Positions 25,132 through 33,632 of a stretch of DNA of 64,000 bases are shown here, one piece after another. The translations under genes and the position numbers were made by a program. Position 1 is the stretch's first letter; each line of letters starts with the position of its first letter. The notes beneath the pieces were generated by a model that was given only the letters and a program-made list of their open reading frames with translations, was not told the origin of the DNA and ran no database searches. The DNA is taken from contig NZ_BDCG01000019.1 in the NCBI RefSeq assembly GCF_001613385.1, positions 163,308 to 227,307 on the forward strand, written 5' to 3'. The DNA is from Nocardia flavorosea NBRC 108225. GTDB lineage: Bacteria > Actinomycetota > Actinomycetes > Mycobacteriales > Mycobacteriaceae.

Positions 25132-25938
25132 ATGGCGAAGAAAGAACAGGTCAGGGCGCGTGATCGCGATCGGGTCGAGGTAGGCGCGCTGCTGGATGCG
25201 GCGCTGGCGGATGGGCAGTTGACGGCCGACGAACATGCCACCCGCACCCGCTCGGCGATGCGGGCGAAATTCACCACCGACCTGGACCGACTCGTCCGCG
25301 ATCTACAAGTGCCCGGCGAACTGGCCGGCGCCGCAATCCTGGGCGGCGACCGCCGGTCCCGGCCCTGGTGGATACCGGTCGCGGTGTTGGCGGCCGCGGC
25401 CGTGCTCGGCGGCGGGGTCGGGTTCGTTGCGCGAAACGACCCGGCGCCGGGTATCGCCGCGGCTGTGGAGGCCGAATCCGAGACCGAGGCGCTGCCGAAC
25501 CTGCTCACCGCCGATGGATTGACCTATTTCATCGACACCTACCGGCAGGAGTTCGGCGACACGGTGATCGATACGGCCACGGTGTATCCGGACTTTCTGC
25601 TGGTCCAGCGGTTGGTCGGGGGTAGCGCTCGCAACTTCCACTTCACCGCCGAGGGGTTCGACGAGGTCGGGGTCGAGGTGCCCAGCAACGCGGACGGGCG
25701 GCCGATCGATCTGGCCGATATCGACCTGACGACATTGGCTGCCGTACTGGCGGGAGCCCCGGCCTCGGTCCGGTTGGAGCAGGGTGCGGTCGAACATCTC
25801 GGCATCGGGTTCGAACCGATCGCGCCGGCCGATGCCGGGCCGGTGATCCAGATCTTCGTCGAGGATCCCGCGGGCGATACCGGCCACCTGTCGGTCTCGT
25901 TCGCCGGTGTGCCGCTGGAGGTATTTCCCGCGCGCTGA
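25132..25938 (+). CDS. Membrane protein with one DUF1707 domain, paralogue of upstream gene
   Basis: 268 residues, ATG at 25132, ten bases after the upstream stop. One DUF1707 domain (about 10-55, VGALLDAALADGQLTADE), a membrane helix (WWIPVAVLAAAAVLGGGVGF) and an extracytoplasmic domain. The latter aligns with that of the upstream gene (TYFIDTYRQEFGDTVIDTAT against AQFIAEYRERFGDTVADEVW). It is probably a tandem duplicate that kept one DUF1707 copy. The position fits the slot of mycobacterial Rv0048c between padR and the ponA side; I am not certain of orthology. Confidence 0.85.
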   Translation: MAKKEQVRARDRDRVEVGALLDAALADGQLTADEHATRTRSAMRAKFTTDLDRLVRDLQVPGELAGAAILGGDRRSRPWWIPVAVLAAAAVLGGGVGFVARNDPAPGIAAAVEAESETEALPNLLTADGLTYFIDTYRQEFGDTVIDTATVYPDFLLVQRLVGGSARNFHFTAEGFDEVGVEVPSNADGRPIDLADIDLTTLAAVLAGAPASVRLEQGAVEHLGIGFEPIAPADAGPVIQIFVEDPAGDTGHLSVSFAGVPLEVFPAR

Positions 25939-26116
25939 GCGGCCGGGCGTCATGCCCGACTGCGGCGTCGTCCTCGGTTGCCGCCTGCCCGTCCGGACGA
26001 CAGTCGGAGGTACTCGCCCTCGTCGGTTCGGTCGCGTCGCCGGGTCTGAGCGCCGCCGAAGGTGGGTGATGCACCTGGCTGCCACCTGTGATGTAGCGGA
26101 CTGAACTATGCACGGT
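25939..26116. other. Intergenic region upstream of padR operator
   Basis: A small hairpin (CGGGC at 25944-25948, GCCCG at 25954-25958) just after the DUF1707 stop may weakly terminate. Nothing else is recognisable before the AT-richer padR promoter region. Confidence 0.3.
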
Positions 26117-26133
26117 TATATCGCTCCGATATA
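26117..26133. promoter_or_regulatory. Perfect palindrome, likely PadR operator
   Basis: TATATCG-CTC-CGATATA is a perfect inverted repeat in an AT-rich patch, 56 bp before the padR GTG. PadR-family regulators usually bind AT-containing palindromes in their own promoters, so autoregulation of padR-ino1 is the simplest reading. Confidence 0.6.
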
Positions 26134-26188
26134 GTTGGTAATCGCATCCATTGGTTAGGTCTGTACGGAAGTCAGGGGGTGAAGCCCG

Positions 26189-26749
26189 GTGCTCGAACTG
26201 GCAATCCTCGGGCTGCTCCTGGAAGCGCCCATGCACGGCTACGAGCTGAAGAAACGGCTCACCGGCCTGCTCGGGGCGTTTCGGGCTTTCTCCTACGGAT
26301 CGCTGTATCCGACCTTGAAACGTATGCAGGCGGATGGGCTGATCGCAGAGGAGGCGCCCGAGGGCATGGTGACGACCCGCCGAGCCCGGCGGGTGTACCA
26401 GCTGACACCGGCGGGCCGGGAGCGGTTCGGCGAGCTATTGGCCGATACCGGTCCGCAGAACTACACCGATGACGGCTTCGGCGTCCACTTGGCCTTCTTC
26501 AGCCGCACTCCCGCAGAAGCGCGGATGCGGATCCTGGAGGGCAGGCGGCGTCAGGTCGAGGAGCGCCGAGAGGGGCTGCGGGAGGCGATCAAGAAGGCGA
26601 GTGGCTCGCTGGATCGCTACACCCGCCAACTCCATCAACTCGGACTCGAATCAAGCGAGCGCGAAGTGCGCTGGCTCAACGAGTTGATTGCGGCGGAGCA
26701 ATCGACGAAGGCGGCACCACAGAAAGAGGGAAATACCGGCCATGAGTAG
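26189..26749 (+). CDS. PadR-family transcriptional regulator (Rv0047c-like)
   Basis: 186 residues, GTG start at 26189 with GGGGG about nine bases upstream. The winged helix begins directly (LELAILGLLLEAPMHGYELK) and carries the PadR pattern SYGSLYPTLKRMQADGLI and RRVYQLTPAGRERFGELL. The C-terminal half is a long dimerising helix (RRRQVEERREGLREAIKK). No obvious ligand-binding residues. Its last codons overlap the ino1 start by 8 bases, so the two are translationally coupled, as the mycobacterial Rv0047c-ino1 pair is adjacent. Likely an autoregulator acting at the palindrome at 26117. Confidence 0.92.
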   Translation: MLELAILGLLLEAPMHGYELKKRLTGLLGAFRAFSYGSLYPTLKRMQADGLIAEEAPEGMVTTRRARRVYQLTPAGRERFGELLADTGPQNYTDDGFGVHLAFFSRTPAEARMRILEGRRRQVEERREGLREAIKKASGSLDRYTRQLHQLGLESSEREVRWLNELIAAEQSTKAAPQKEGNTGHE

Positions 26750-27830
26750 TGGAGACACCAATAAGTCCAGTGTTCGCGTCGCCATCGTGGGTGTGGGCAA
26801 CTGCGCCTCCTCGCTCGTGCAGGGCGTGCAGTACTACCGGGACGCCGACGATACGGCGACGGTGCCCGGCCTGATGCACGTGCGGTTCGGCCAGTACCAC
26901 GTTCGTGACGTGCAGTTCGTGGCCGCCTTCGACGTGGACGCCAAGAAAGTCGGCTTCGACCTGTCCGAGGCGATCTTCGCCAGCGAGAACAACACCATCA
27001 AGATCTCGGACGTGGCGCCGCTCGGTGTCACCGTGCAGCGCGGCCCCACCCTCGACGGCATCGGCAAGTACTACGCCGAAACCATCGAACTCGCCGAAAC
27101 CGACCCGGTCGACGTCGTCCAGGTGCTGAAAGACGCCGAGGTCGACGTGCTGGTCTCCTACCTGCCCGTCGGTTCCGAGGAAGCGGACAAGTTCTACGCC
27201 CAGTGCGCTATCGACGCCGGTGTGGCCTTCGTCAACGCGCTGCCGGTGTTCATCGCCTCGGATCCGGAATGGGCCGAGAAGTTCCGCGCCGCGGGGGTGC
27301 CGATCGTCGGCGACGACATCAAGAGCCAGGTCGGCGCGACCATCACCCACCGGGTCATGGCGAAACTGTTCGAGGATCGCGGCGTGCAGCTCGACCGCAC
27401 CATGCAGCTGAACGTCGGCGGCAACATGGACTTCAAGAACATGCTCGAGCGGGAGCGCCTGGAGTCGAAGAAGATCTCCAAGACGCAGGCTGTCACCAGC
27501 AACCTGAAAAAGGAGATGGGTGTCGGCGATGTGCACATCGGCCCGTCGGATCACGTCGGCTGGCTCGACGACCGTAAGTGGGCCTACGTCCGGCTGGAGG
27601 GCCGCGCGTTCGGTGATGTGCCGCTGAACCTGGAGTACAAGCTCGAGGTCTGGGACTCCCCGAACTCGGCGGGCATCATCATCGATGCGGTACGCGCCGC
27701 CAAGATCGCCAAGGACCGCGGAATCGGTGGCCCCGTGCTGCCGGCATCGGCGTACCTGATGAAGTCCCCGCCGGAGCAGATGGCCGACGACGTCGCCCGC
27801 GCCCAGCTGGAAACCTTCATCACCGGCTGA
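26742..27830 (+). CDS. ino1: Inositol-3-phosphate synthase
   Basis: 362 residues from the ATG at 26742 (MSSGDTNKSSVRVAIVGVGN); the frame is open 18 codons further upstream, but inside padR. It converts glucose 6-phosphate to 1D-myo-inositol 3-phosphate with NAD+, the first step to phosphatidylinositol, mycothiol and lipoglycans. The N-terminal Rossmann motif is VAIVGVGNCASSLVQG. The conserved catalytic region includes GDDIKSQVGATITHRV, LNVGGNMDFKNM, SKKISKTQAV with Lys residues, and HIGPSDHVGWLDDRKWAYVR. Length and sequence match the actinobacterial short form (mycobacterial Ino1 about 367 residues). Confidence 0.97.
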   Translation: MSSGDTNKSSVRVAIVGVGNCASSLVQGVQYYRDADDTATVPGLMHVRFGQYHVRDVQFVAAFDVDAKKVGFDLSEAIFASENNTIKISDVAPLGVTVQRGPTLDGIGKYYAETIELAETDPVDVVQVLKDAEVDVLVSYLPVGSEEADKFYAQCAIDAGVAFVNALPVFIASDPEWAEKFRAAGVPIVGDDIKSQVGATITHRVMAKLFEDRGVQLDRTMQLNVGGNMDFKNMLERERLESKKISKTQAVTSNLKKEMGVGDVHIGPSDHVGWLDDRKWAYVRLEGRAFGDVPLNLEYKLEVWDSPNSAGIIIDAVRAAKIAKDRGIGGPVLPASAYLMKSPPEQMADDVARAQLETFITG

Positions 27831-28198
27831 TTGGGGTGTTGCGGGCAGCGCGCCCGGGGAGCCTCGGGTGAGCTGGGTCTGCGGGGTGGGCTGCCCGCAG
27901 CCGGGTGTTCGCTGCCGCAAAGGTTGCGGGTGGGCTGCTCGCAAAGGCTCTGTGTTTTTGGCGCGCTGACGCGCGCGGGGGTTTGGCCCCCTTGGTCCGT
28001 GCTCTCCGCCCGCGATACTCGCGGCTGCGCCGTATTGTCTCGCGGGCGGAAAGCACGGACGGGCCAAACCCTTCAAGTGCCTGGCTGAACTCGGCGCCGC
28101 CGTGGTTGCGTTGGGACTCGAGGAGCTTGCCTGAGCTCGGCGTCGCTGTGGTTGCCCTCAGGACGGGATCGGGCCGCGGAGAGCCCGAACGGCGCTGC
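27831..28198. other. Intergenic region holding a large stem-loop
   Basis: 368 bp between convergent ino1 and the GyrI-like gene, with no credible gene. It contains repeated GGTGGGCTGC-like G-rich segments near 27887 and 27927. The long inverted repeat at 27979-28071 is listed separately. Confidence 0.6.
27979..28071. repeat. Long imperfect inverted repeat (stem-loop about 93 nt)
   Basis: The outer arms GGGTTTGGCCC (27979-27989) and GGGCCAAACCC (28061-28071) are exact complements. After a 5-nt bulge on the left side only, 27995-28015 pairs with 28040-28060 over 21 bp with one mismatch. The loop is 24 nt. In total about 32 bp of stem. It could end transcription of both convergent neighbours, but it is far larger than a normal terminator and looks like a palindromic extragenic repeat element. 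Confidence 0.75.
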
Positions 28199-28624
28199 TC
28201 AGTCGAGGGATACGTATACCTCGACCGAGGTGGGGCCGGTGTAGCGTTCGAGTTCGGCGGTGTGGGAGCGGGTTATCGTGCCCGCTTTCTCCGCTTCCCG
28301 GACGCGGGCCCACGCCGTGCGCAGCAGGTCGTACGGTTTTTCGGTGACCACGAATTTCGCGTAGCGACCGGCCGGAACACGGGTGAGTACATCGCCCGGA
28401 TCGAGGTCGGTGAGGCCGGTGATCTCGTAGCCGAGGACCGCCACCGCGTGATCGTCCTGCCCGATGTAGGCGGCGACGCGGGGCACGTCCTTCTCCCGGC
28501 TCAGATAGCGATCCCAGGTGAAGTTGACCAGGTCCAGATCGCGGGCCGATACCTCACGGCCCGCCAGCGGAACGGTGAGCCCGGCGACCATACTCTCGTC
28601 GAGGGTGACAATTTCGAAATCCAC
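28199..28624 (-). CDS. GyrI-like (effector-binding domain) protein, second copy
   Basis: 141 residues forming one GyrI/AraC effector-binding fold (DFEIVTLDESMVAGLTVPLA at the start, VLTRVPAGRYAKFVVTEKPY in the centre, YTGPTSVEVYVSLD at the end). No DNA-binding domain. Stand-alone members bind small molecules or inhibit gyrase-like targets, and some hydrolyse cyclopropanoid ligands; which applies is unknown. The acidic VEVYVSL end carries the ligand-contacting glutamate typical of the fold. Lies 6 bp after a paralogue, so co-transcribed. Confidence 0.85.
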   Translation of the reverse strand: MDFEIVTLDESMVAGLTVPLAGREVSARDLDLVNFTWDRYLSREKDVPRVAAYIGQDDHAVAVLGYEITGLTDLDPGDVLTRVPAGRYAKFVVTEKPYDLLRTAWARVREAEKAGTITRSHTAELERYTGPTSVEVYVSLD

Positions 28625-28630
28625 AGCTTC

Positions 28631-29092
28631 CTACCTGCCCGCCGAATCGTCTTCTGCCAGTGCCACGAAAACCTCCACCGTGTGCTCGTCCGGATACCGT
28701 TCGTGATCCCCGGTATAGGACCGCACCAGACGGCCGGCGGCTTCGGCATCCCAGATGGCGCGCCACAGGGTCACGATGGTTTCGCCGAGATTCTCACCGC
28801 TGAGGGTGAACCGGGCGTACCGCCCGGCGGGGATCCGGGCGAGCACATCCCCGGGTAGTAGATCGTCGAGGCCGCGGCAGCGGTAACCGATGATATGGGT
28901 CAGGTACGAATTGATCTCGGGGGCATGATCGACGAACGCGCTGGCCGGCGGTCCGGGTAAGGCCCGGGACAGATTGAGTTTCCACGCCTCCTCCACTTTC
29001 TTACGGCGCGGCCCTTCCACAGCGAGGGCTGGGCTGCGAAGCACCATTCCCGCCACCAGCGTTTCCGGGCGGTCAACGACATTGAATTCCAC
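28631..29092 (-). CDS. GyrI-like (effector-binding domain) protein, first copy
   Basis: 153 residues, ATG at 29092. Same single-domain fold as the next gene: EFNVVDRPETLVAGMVLRSP, then VLARIPAGRYARFTLSGENL, then ERYPDEHTVEVFVALAEDDS. The pair shares the VPAGRYAxF core and EVxVxL end and clearly comes from a tandem duplication. It has a short acidic tail the other lacks. Unknown ligand. It follows the second PBP gene on the same strand with a gap of about 180 bp. Confidence 0.85.
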   Translation of the reverse strand: MEFNVVDRPETLVAGMVLRSPALAVEGPRRKKVEEAWKLNLSRALPGPPASAFVDHAPEINSYLTHIIGYRCRGLDDLLPGDVLARIPAGRYARFTLSGENLGETIVTLWRAIWDAEAAGRLVRSYTGDHERYPDEHTVEVFVALAEDDSAGR

Positions 29093-29271
29093 CGGCGTAG
29101 CCCCTATGTCTCGTCATCCGTCGTCGCTCCAGCGCATATCCTCCCGCACGCCCGTCCCGGCACGAGCGTGGGCCCGGTGCCGGTCGGTCGGATGGGCGAC
29201 ATCTCACTCTGGCCAACGATGCTGCCATGCCGGCCGTTCCTTCGTCGGTATCCCGAGCGGAAATCCGTGGA

Positions 29272-31605
29272 TCACGGCACCGGAACGGTAACGCCGGGCA
29301 GTATTTCGACCACCCGCGGTGGTGGCGGAGGCGGTGGCGGTGGTGGCGGCGCGATGATCGGCGGTGCGGGCGCGGGCGGTGCGGGCTGTGGCACGGGCTC
29401 GGGTTCGTACTCCGGTTCGGGCACATACGGTTCGGAGGCAGGCGGGATGACGATGAACGGCTGCTGCTGTTGCTCCGGTTCCGGCTGCGGTGGCGGATTG
29501 AGGATGTCGTACGGGTTGCCCGAGGGCTGTTGGCCGGTCCCGGGCGCCGCTGCCGGCGGCGGCGCGGGGGCGGGGGTGCCGATCTGTTCCACTGGGGTAT
29601 CGGCGAGCGCACCGTCCATGGTCTGTTTCCAGATATCGGCGGGCAGTCCGGAACCGTAGATGCGACCGCCGCCCGCGGTCGTGATCGGCAGATTGCGTTC
29701 GGTGCCGATCCATACCGCGGTCGACAGCGAGGGCGTGAAACCGACCATCCAGGCGTCCTTGTTCTGCCCGGTGTCACCCAACTGGGTGGTGCCGGTCTTG
29801 GCGGCCGAGGGGCGCCCGCTCAACCCGTGACCGTTGGAGTAGTCGGCGATCGGCAGCATGGCCGTGGCAGCCCGTGCCGCGATATCCGGGGGAATGCGCT
29901 GTTCGGACGGCGGCGGTTGTTCTCCGGTCTGCTGCTGCGGGTCGCTGCTGCGGTCCAGCAGAACCTGCCCGTCGCCGCGAACCACCCGCTGTACGAAATA
30001 CGGCGGGTAGTAGCGGCCCCCACCGGCGATGGTCGCGTAGGCCGAGGCCATGTCCAGGGGCCGCACCAGGTAGGTGCCCAGCACGATCGACGGCATGGGC
30101 TCCTCACCCATCTCGGTCAGCGACTTCCCCGGCACACCGGGGATATCGTGCGGTATCCCGGCCTGGTGCGCGGCGTCGGCGATGGCCTGTGGACCATTGT
30201 TCATGGCGAGGGTGAGCCGGTAGAAACTGGTGTTGAGGGAGCGTTTGAACGCTTCGGACAGCGGGCACGTCCCGCAGGATTCGTCCTCGACATTGCGTAC
30301 CTCGACGCCGTTGACGTTCACCGGTGCGCTGTCGAACGCACGGGACAGCGGAATTCCCTGCTGTAGCGCGGCCAGCACCGCGAAGGTCTTGAACGCCGAA
30401 CCGGTCTGCACCGGCGCCTGGGCGAAATCGAATCCGATACCGTCGGCGCCGCCGTAGTACGCACGTACCGCGCCCGACCGCGGGTCGATGGATACCACCG
30501 CGCTGCGCAGGTCCGGCGGCTGCCCACCGAGACTTTCGCCGGCAGCCGCCTGCGCGGCCTGCTGTGCCTTGGCGTCGATCGTGGTCACGATGCGCAGGGC
30601 GCCGGTGTTCACCACTTCCTGCGATATCCCGGCGGCCGCGAGTTCGCGCAGTACCTGGGCCTTGATATGCCCTTCCGGTCCGCGTTCGACGATGTTCTCG
30701 TCGAATACCGGCGGCGGGATCGTGGGCGGGAAAACGACTGTGTCACGTTCACCGGGCGCCAGCGACCCCATCGCCACCATCCCGTTGACGACGTAGTTCC
30801 ACCGTTGCAGCAGCTGCGGAAGTTTCGTCTCCGGGTCCAGCCCGGACGGGGAGCGGATGAGTGCGGCCAGTACAGCCCCCTCGGCAACGGACAGTTCGGC
30901 GACTCCCTTACCGAAGTAGGCATGCGCACCCGCCTCGATCCCGTAGGCGCCGCGCCCGAAGTAGATGGTGTTGAGGTAGGCGTGCAGGATCTCGTCCTTA
31001 CTCCACTCCCGTGCCATCTTGGCGGAGATGATCAGCTCATGCGCCTTACGGCTCACCGTTCGCTCGGGGCCGAGGAAGGCGTTCTTGACGTACTGCTGGG
31101 TGATGGTGGAGCCGCCGCCCGCATCGGCCCGGCCGAGAGCATTGTCGCGCAGGGCGCGGAGCAGGCCGGTGGGGGAGAAACCGGGGTTGTCGTAGAAGTT
31201 GCGGTCCTCCGCGGAGAGTACGGCGTCGCGGACGTGGACCGGCACCTGTTCCAGTGGTACCGGGGTGCGGTTGCCCTCGGGCGGCACCACCTTGGCCAGC
31301 TCCGTGGTGCCGTCGGAGGCGGTGATCGTGGCGGTCTGGTCCACCGGCACGGTTCCGGCCGCCGGGATCTCCGCGCTCCAGTACACCAGCGCCACCAGCA
31401 GCGCGGGGACGGCGACCAGGATGATGAACAGCCACAGGATCAGGTGGCGGATACGCTGGCCCCGGGTACGGGGCGGGCGGCGGTACTGGGGAGGCCGGGG
31501 CGGCCGGGGTCGCCCACCGGTGTCGAGCTGATTCCAACCGGCGAGCGAGGGATACTGGGGCGATCTGGGAGTGCTGTGGCCACGCGGGGGTCGGAACGAG
31601 CTCAC
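29272..31605 (-). CDS. Second class A penicillin-binding protein, PonA1 paralogue
   Basis: 777 residues from the GTG at 31605 (SSFRPPRGHSTPRS), with GGAGG eight bases before; the ATG two codons earlier would have no spacing. One membrane helix (LILWLFIILVAVPALLVALV), then a GT51 domain (VLSAEDRNFYDNPG, GGGSTITQQYVKNAF, AYLNTIYFGRGAYGIEAGAH) and a transpeptidase domain (TGSAFKTF, KRSLNTSFYR, SAAKTGTTQLGDTG). There are no PASTA domains, so it is not PonA2-like but a copy of the PonA1 type at 20246. The C-terminal tail is extreme in Pro, with a run of ten prolines. Same biochemical role as PonA1, perhaps under different control. Confidence 0.93.
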   Translation of the reverse strand: MSSFRPPRGHSTPRSPQYPSLAGWNQLDTGGRPRPPRPPQYRRPPRTRGQRIRHLILWLFIILVAVPALLVALVYWSAEIPAAGTVPVDQTATITASDGTTELAKVVPPEGNRTPVPLEQVPVHVRDAVLSAEDRNFYDNPGFSPTGLLRALRDNALGRADAGGGSTITQQYVKNAFLGPERTVSRKAHELIISAKMAREWSKDEILHAYLNTIYFGRGAYGIEAGAHAYFGKGVAELSVAEGAVLAALIRSPSGLDPETKLPQLLQRWNYVVNGMVAMGSLAPGERDTVVFPPTIPPPVFDENIVERGPEGHIKAQVLRELAAAGISQEVVNTGALRIVTTIDAKAQQAAQAAAGESLGGQPPDLRSAVVSIDPRSGAVRAYYGGADGIGFDFAQAPVQTGSAFKTFAVLAALQQGIPLSRAFDSAPVNVNGVEVRNVEDESCGTCPLSEAFKRSLNTSFYRLTLAMNNGPQAIADAAHQAGIPHDIPGVPGKSLTEMGEEPMPSIVLGTYLVRPLDMASAYATIAGGGRYYPPYFVQRVVRGDGQVLLDRSSDPQQQTGEQPPPSEQRIPPDIAARAATAMLPIADYSNGHGLSGRPSAAKTGTTQLGDTGQNKDAWMVGFTPSLSTAVWIGTERNLPITTAGGGRIYGSGLPADIWKQTMDGALADTPVEQIGTPAPAPPPAAAPGTGQQPSGNPYDILNPPPQPEPEQQQQPFIVIPPASEPYVPEPEYEPEPVPQPAPPAPAPPIIAPPPPPPPPPPPRVVEILPGVTVPVP

Positions 31606-31673
31606 GATCATCTCCTCCCGGAGCGTCGGAAAAACTCAGGCGCACCACCGCCCGACCCCAGGATACCCAGTGA

Positions 31674-32561
31674 TCAGCTTTTGACTCCGCCTGCGGTCAG
31701 TCCGGAGATGATGCGTCGCTGGAACACCAGTACCAGAATTACCAGCGGCACGGTCACCAGCGTGCCGGCCGCCATAATCGACGCATACGGCTCTACCTGG
31801 GGATTGTTCCCGGAAAAGCGCGCGATGGCCACTGTCACCGGTTCCGTGTCGCTACCGGAGAGCACCCGGGCGAGCAGATACTCGTTGACCGCGGCGATGA
31901 ACGCCAGGATCGCGGTGGTGAACACCGCGGGTGCCGCCAGCGGCAGCATCACGAGCCGGAAAGCCTGCAACCTGCTGGCCCCGTCGATCCGGGCGGCCTC
32001 CTCGAGCTCCCACGGCAGATCGGCGAAGAACGACGCCAGGATGTAGACCGTCAGCGGCAGTACGAAGGAGATATTGGGCAGGATCAAGGCCTGGTATCTG
32101 CCGATCCAGCCGATATCGGTGAACAGCTGGAACAGCGGGGTCACCAGGACGACCACGGGGAACATCGAAGCGCTCAGGATCACCCCCGACACCAAGTAGC
32201 GGCCCTTGAAGGTGAGCCGCGCCAGCGCATAGGCCGCCATCACGCCGATGACCAGCGCGATCGCCGTGCTGGCCGCGCCGATGATCACACTGTTGAGCAG
32301 TGCCTTGCCGAAATCGTTACCGCGGCTGGTGTCGAAGACATCGCGGAAGTTGTCGAGGGTGATGTGTGTGGGCCACGGGGTGGGATCGAAGGTGTAGGCG
32401 GGGTCGCGGAACGCGGTTACCGCCATCCAATAGAACGGGCCCAGCCCCCAGAGCAGCACGATGAGCGCGCCCACGTAGATACGAGCCGAGCCGAGACGGC
32501 GCCGCCAGGACCGGCGGGGCCGGGCGGGGGTACCGGTTTGCTGTGTAGTCACCGCGGTCAT
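31674..32561 (-). CDS. Sugar ABC transporter permease, MalG/SugB-like
   Basis: 295 residues, six membrane helices. The EAA loop that docks to the ATPase is ELEEAARIDGASRLQAFRLV (about residues 187-206). N-terminal WRRRLGSARIYVGALIVLLW and C-terminal FQRRIISGLTAGGVKS are typical of MalG-type permeases for di- and oligosaccharides. It overlaps the upstream permease by ATGA (32558-32561). It ends the visible importer operon; no ATPase follows, and the nearest candidate is at 43207. Confidence 0.92.
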   Translation of the reverse strand: MTAVTTQQTGTPARPRRSWRRRLGSARIYVGALIVLLWGLGPFYWMAVTAFRDPAYTFDPTPWPTHITLDNFRDVFDTSRGNDFGKALLNSVIIGAASTAIALVIGVMAAYALARLTFKGRYLVSGVILSASMFPVVVLVTPLFQLFTDIGWIGRYQALILPNISFVLPLTVYILASFFADLPWELEEAARIDGASRLQAFRLVMLPLAAPAVFTTAILAFIAAVNEYLLARVLSGSDTEPVTVAIARFSGNNPQVEPYASIMAAGTLVTVPLVILVLVFQRRIISGLTAGGVKS

Positions 32562-33592
32562 GCCTTCCGCTGCTCTTCCTGCGTCCGCACCGCGTTCGCG
32601 CCCAGTACCTTCACCAGGACGAAGGCCACCGCGAAGATCAACAGGAAGGTGATCGTCGAGAGCGCCGCCGCGCTGTTGGGACCCTGCCGGGTCTGCTCGA
32701 CCACCAGGACCGACAAGGTCCGGGTGGCCGGCAAGTTATCGGTCATGATGGCGGGCAGGTCGTACATGCGCAGCGCGTCCATGGCGCGGAACAGCACCGC
32801 GACCAGCAGCGCCGGTTTCAGCAGCGGCATCGTCACCTGGGTGAACCGCTGCCAGGCCGAGGCACCGTCGACCCGGGCCGCCTCGTACACATCGTTCGGG
32901 ATGATCTGCAGCCCCGCCAGCAGCAGCAGTGCCACGAACGGCGCGGTTTTCCACACATCGGCGGCGATCACCGCGAAGCGGGCGGGCCAGGTGTCGGAGG
33001 TCCACAGGATCTCCGTGTCGAAAATCGTGTTGACCAGGCCGTCGTACTGGAACATGAACTCCCAGAGCCGCGCCGTCACCGCGGTCGGGATGGCCCACGG
33101 GATCAGTACCGCCGCGCGCAGCAGCGCCCGGCCCCGGAACGTTTTGCCCATGACGATCGCCATGCCGAGCCCGATCACGACCTCGAGCGTCACCGTCACC
33201 ACGGCGAAGAACAGCGTCACCCCGACGGCGCCCCAGAATTCGGAGCCCAGGTTGCCGGTGGGGCATTCGGTGACACCGCCGGTGATCACCTGGCATTGGC
33301 CGACCAGCCAGTGCAGGTAGTTGTAGAAGGTGCTTTCCCCGTTGTCCACGAAGCGGCCGGTGACGGCGTCGAGCTGATCGTCGTAATGAAACGACATCCA
33401 CAGCGCGCGCAACACCGGATACCCGATCACCACGGCGAGGGCTATCAGCACCGGCGCGACGAACAGCCACGCCCTGCCTGTCATCCGCACGTCGTCGCGC
33501 AACTTCAGGGCCGTCCCGCCGGTACGCGCTGCGTTCGCGGGCTCATCTGTACGGACCGACGCCTGCGCGTCCGTTCCGGAAGGATCCGACAC
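32558..33592 (-). CDS. Sugar ABC transporter permease, MalF/SugA-like
   Basis: 344 residues. A cytoplasmic N-terminus of about 35 residues precedes six helices, the first being WLFVAPVLIALAVVIGYPVL. The EAA motif reads VYEAARVDGASAWQRFTQVT near residue 238. A large outside loop between the first two helices contains two cysteines (LVGQCQVITGGVTECPTGN), as in the SugA type. Pairs with the next permease to form the membrane channel. The gap to the binding-protein gene is 40 bp. Confidence 0.92.
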   Translation of the reverse strand: MSDPSGTDAQASVRTDEPANAARTGGTALKLRDDVRMTGRAWLFVAPVLIALAVVIGYPVLRALWMSFHYDDQLDAVTGRFVDNGESTFYNYLHWLVGQCQVITGGVTECPTGNLGSEFWGAVGVTLFFAVVTVTLEVVIGLGMAIVMGKTFRGRALLRAAVLIPWAIPTAVTARLWEFMFQYDGLVNTIFDTEILWTSDTWPARFAVIAADVWKTAPFVALLLLAGLQIIPNDVYEAARVDGASAWQRFTQVTMPLLKPALLVAVLFRAMDALRMYDLPAIMTDNLPATRTLSVLVVEQTRQGPNSAAALSTITFLLIFAVAFVLVKVLGANAVRTQEEQRKA

Positions 33593-33632
33593 CGTTCTCT
33601 CTCCTGGCTCGCCGGGTCCGGTTGAACAGTAA

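Noticed and set aside
23748..25508. Extension of the DUF5318 frame far upstream on the minus strand
   Set aside because: The upstream part is Ser/Arg/Pro-rich antisense of two DUF1707 genes; the family begins at the GTG at 23747.
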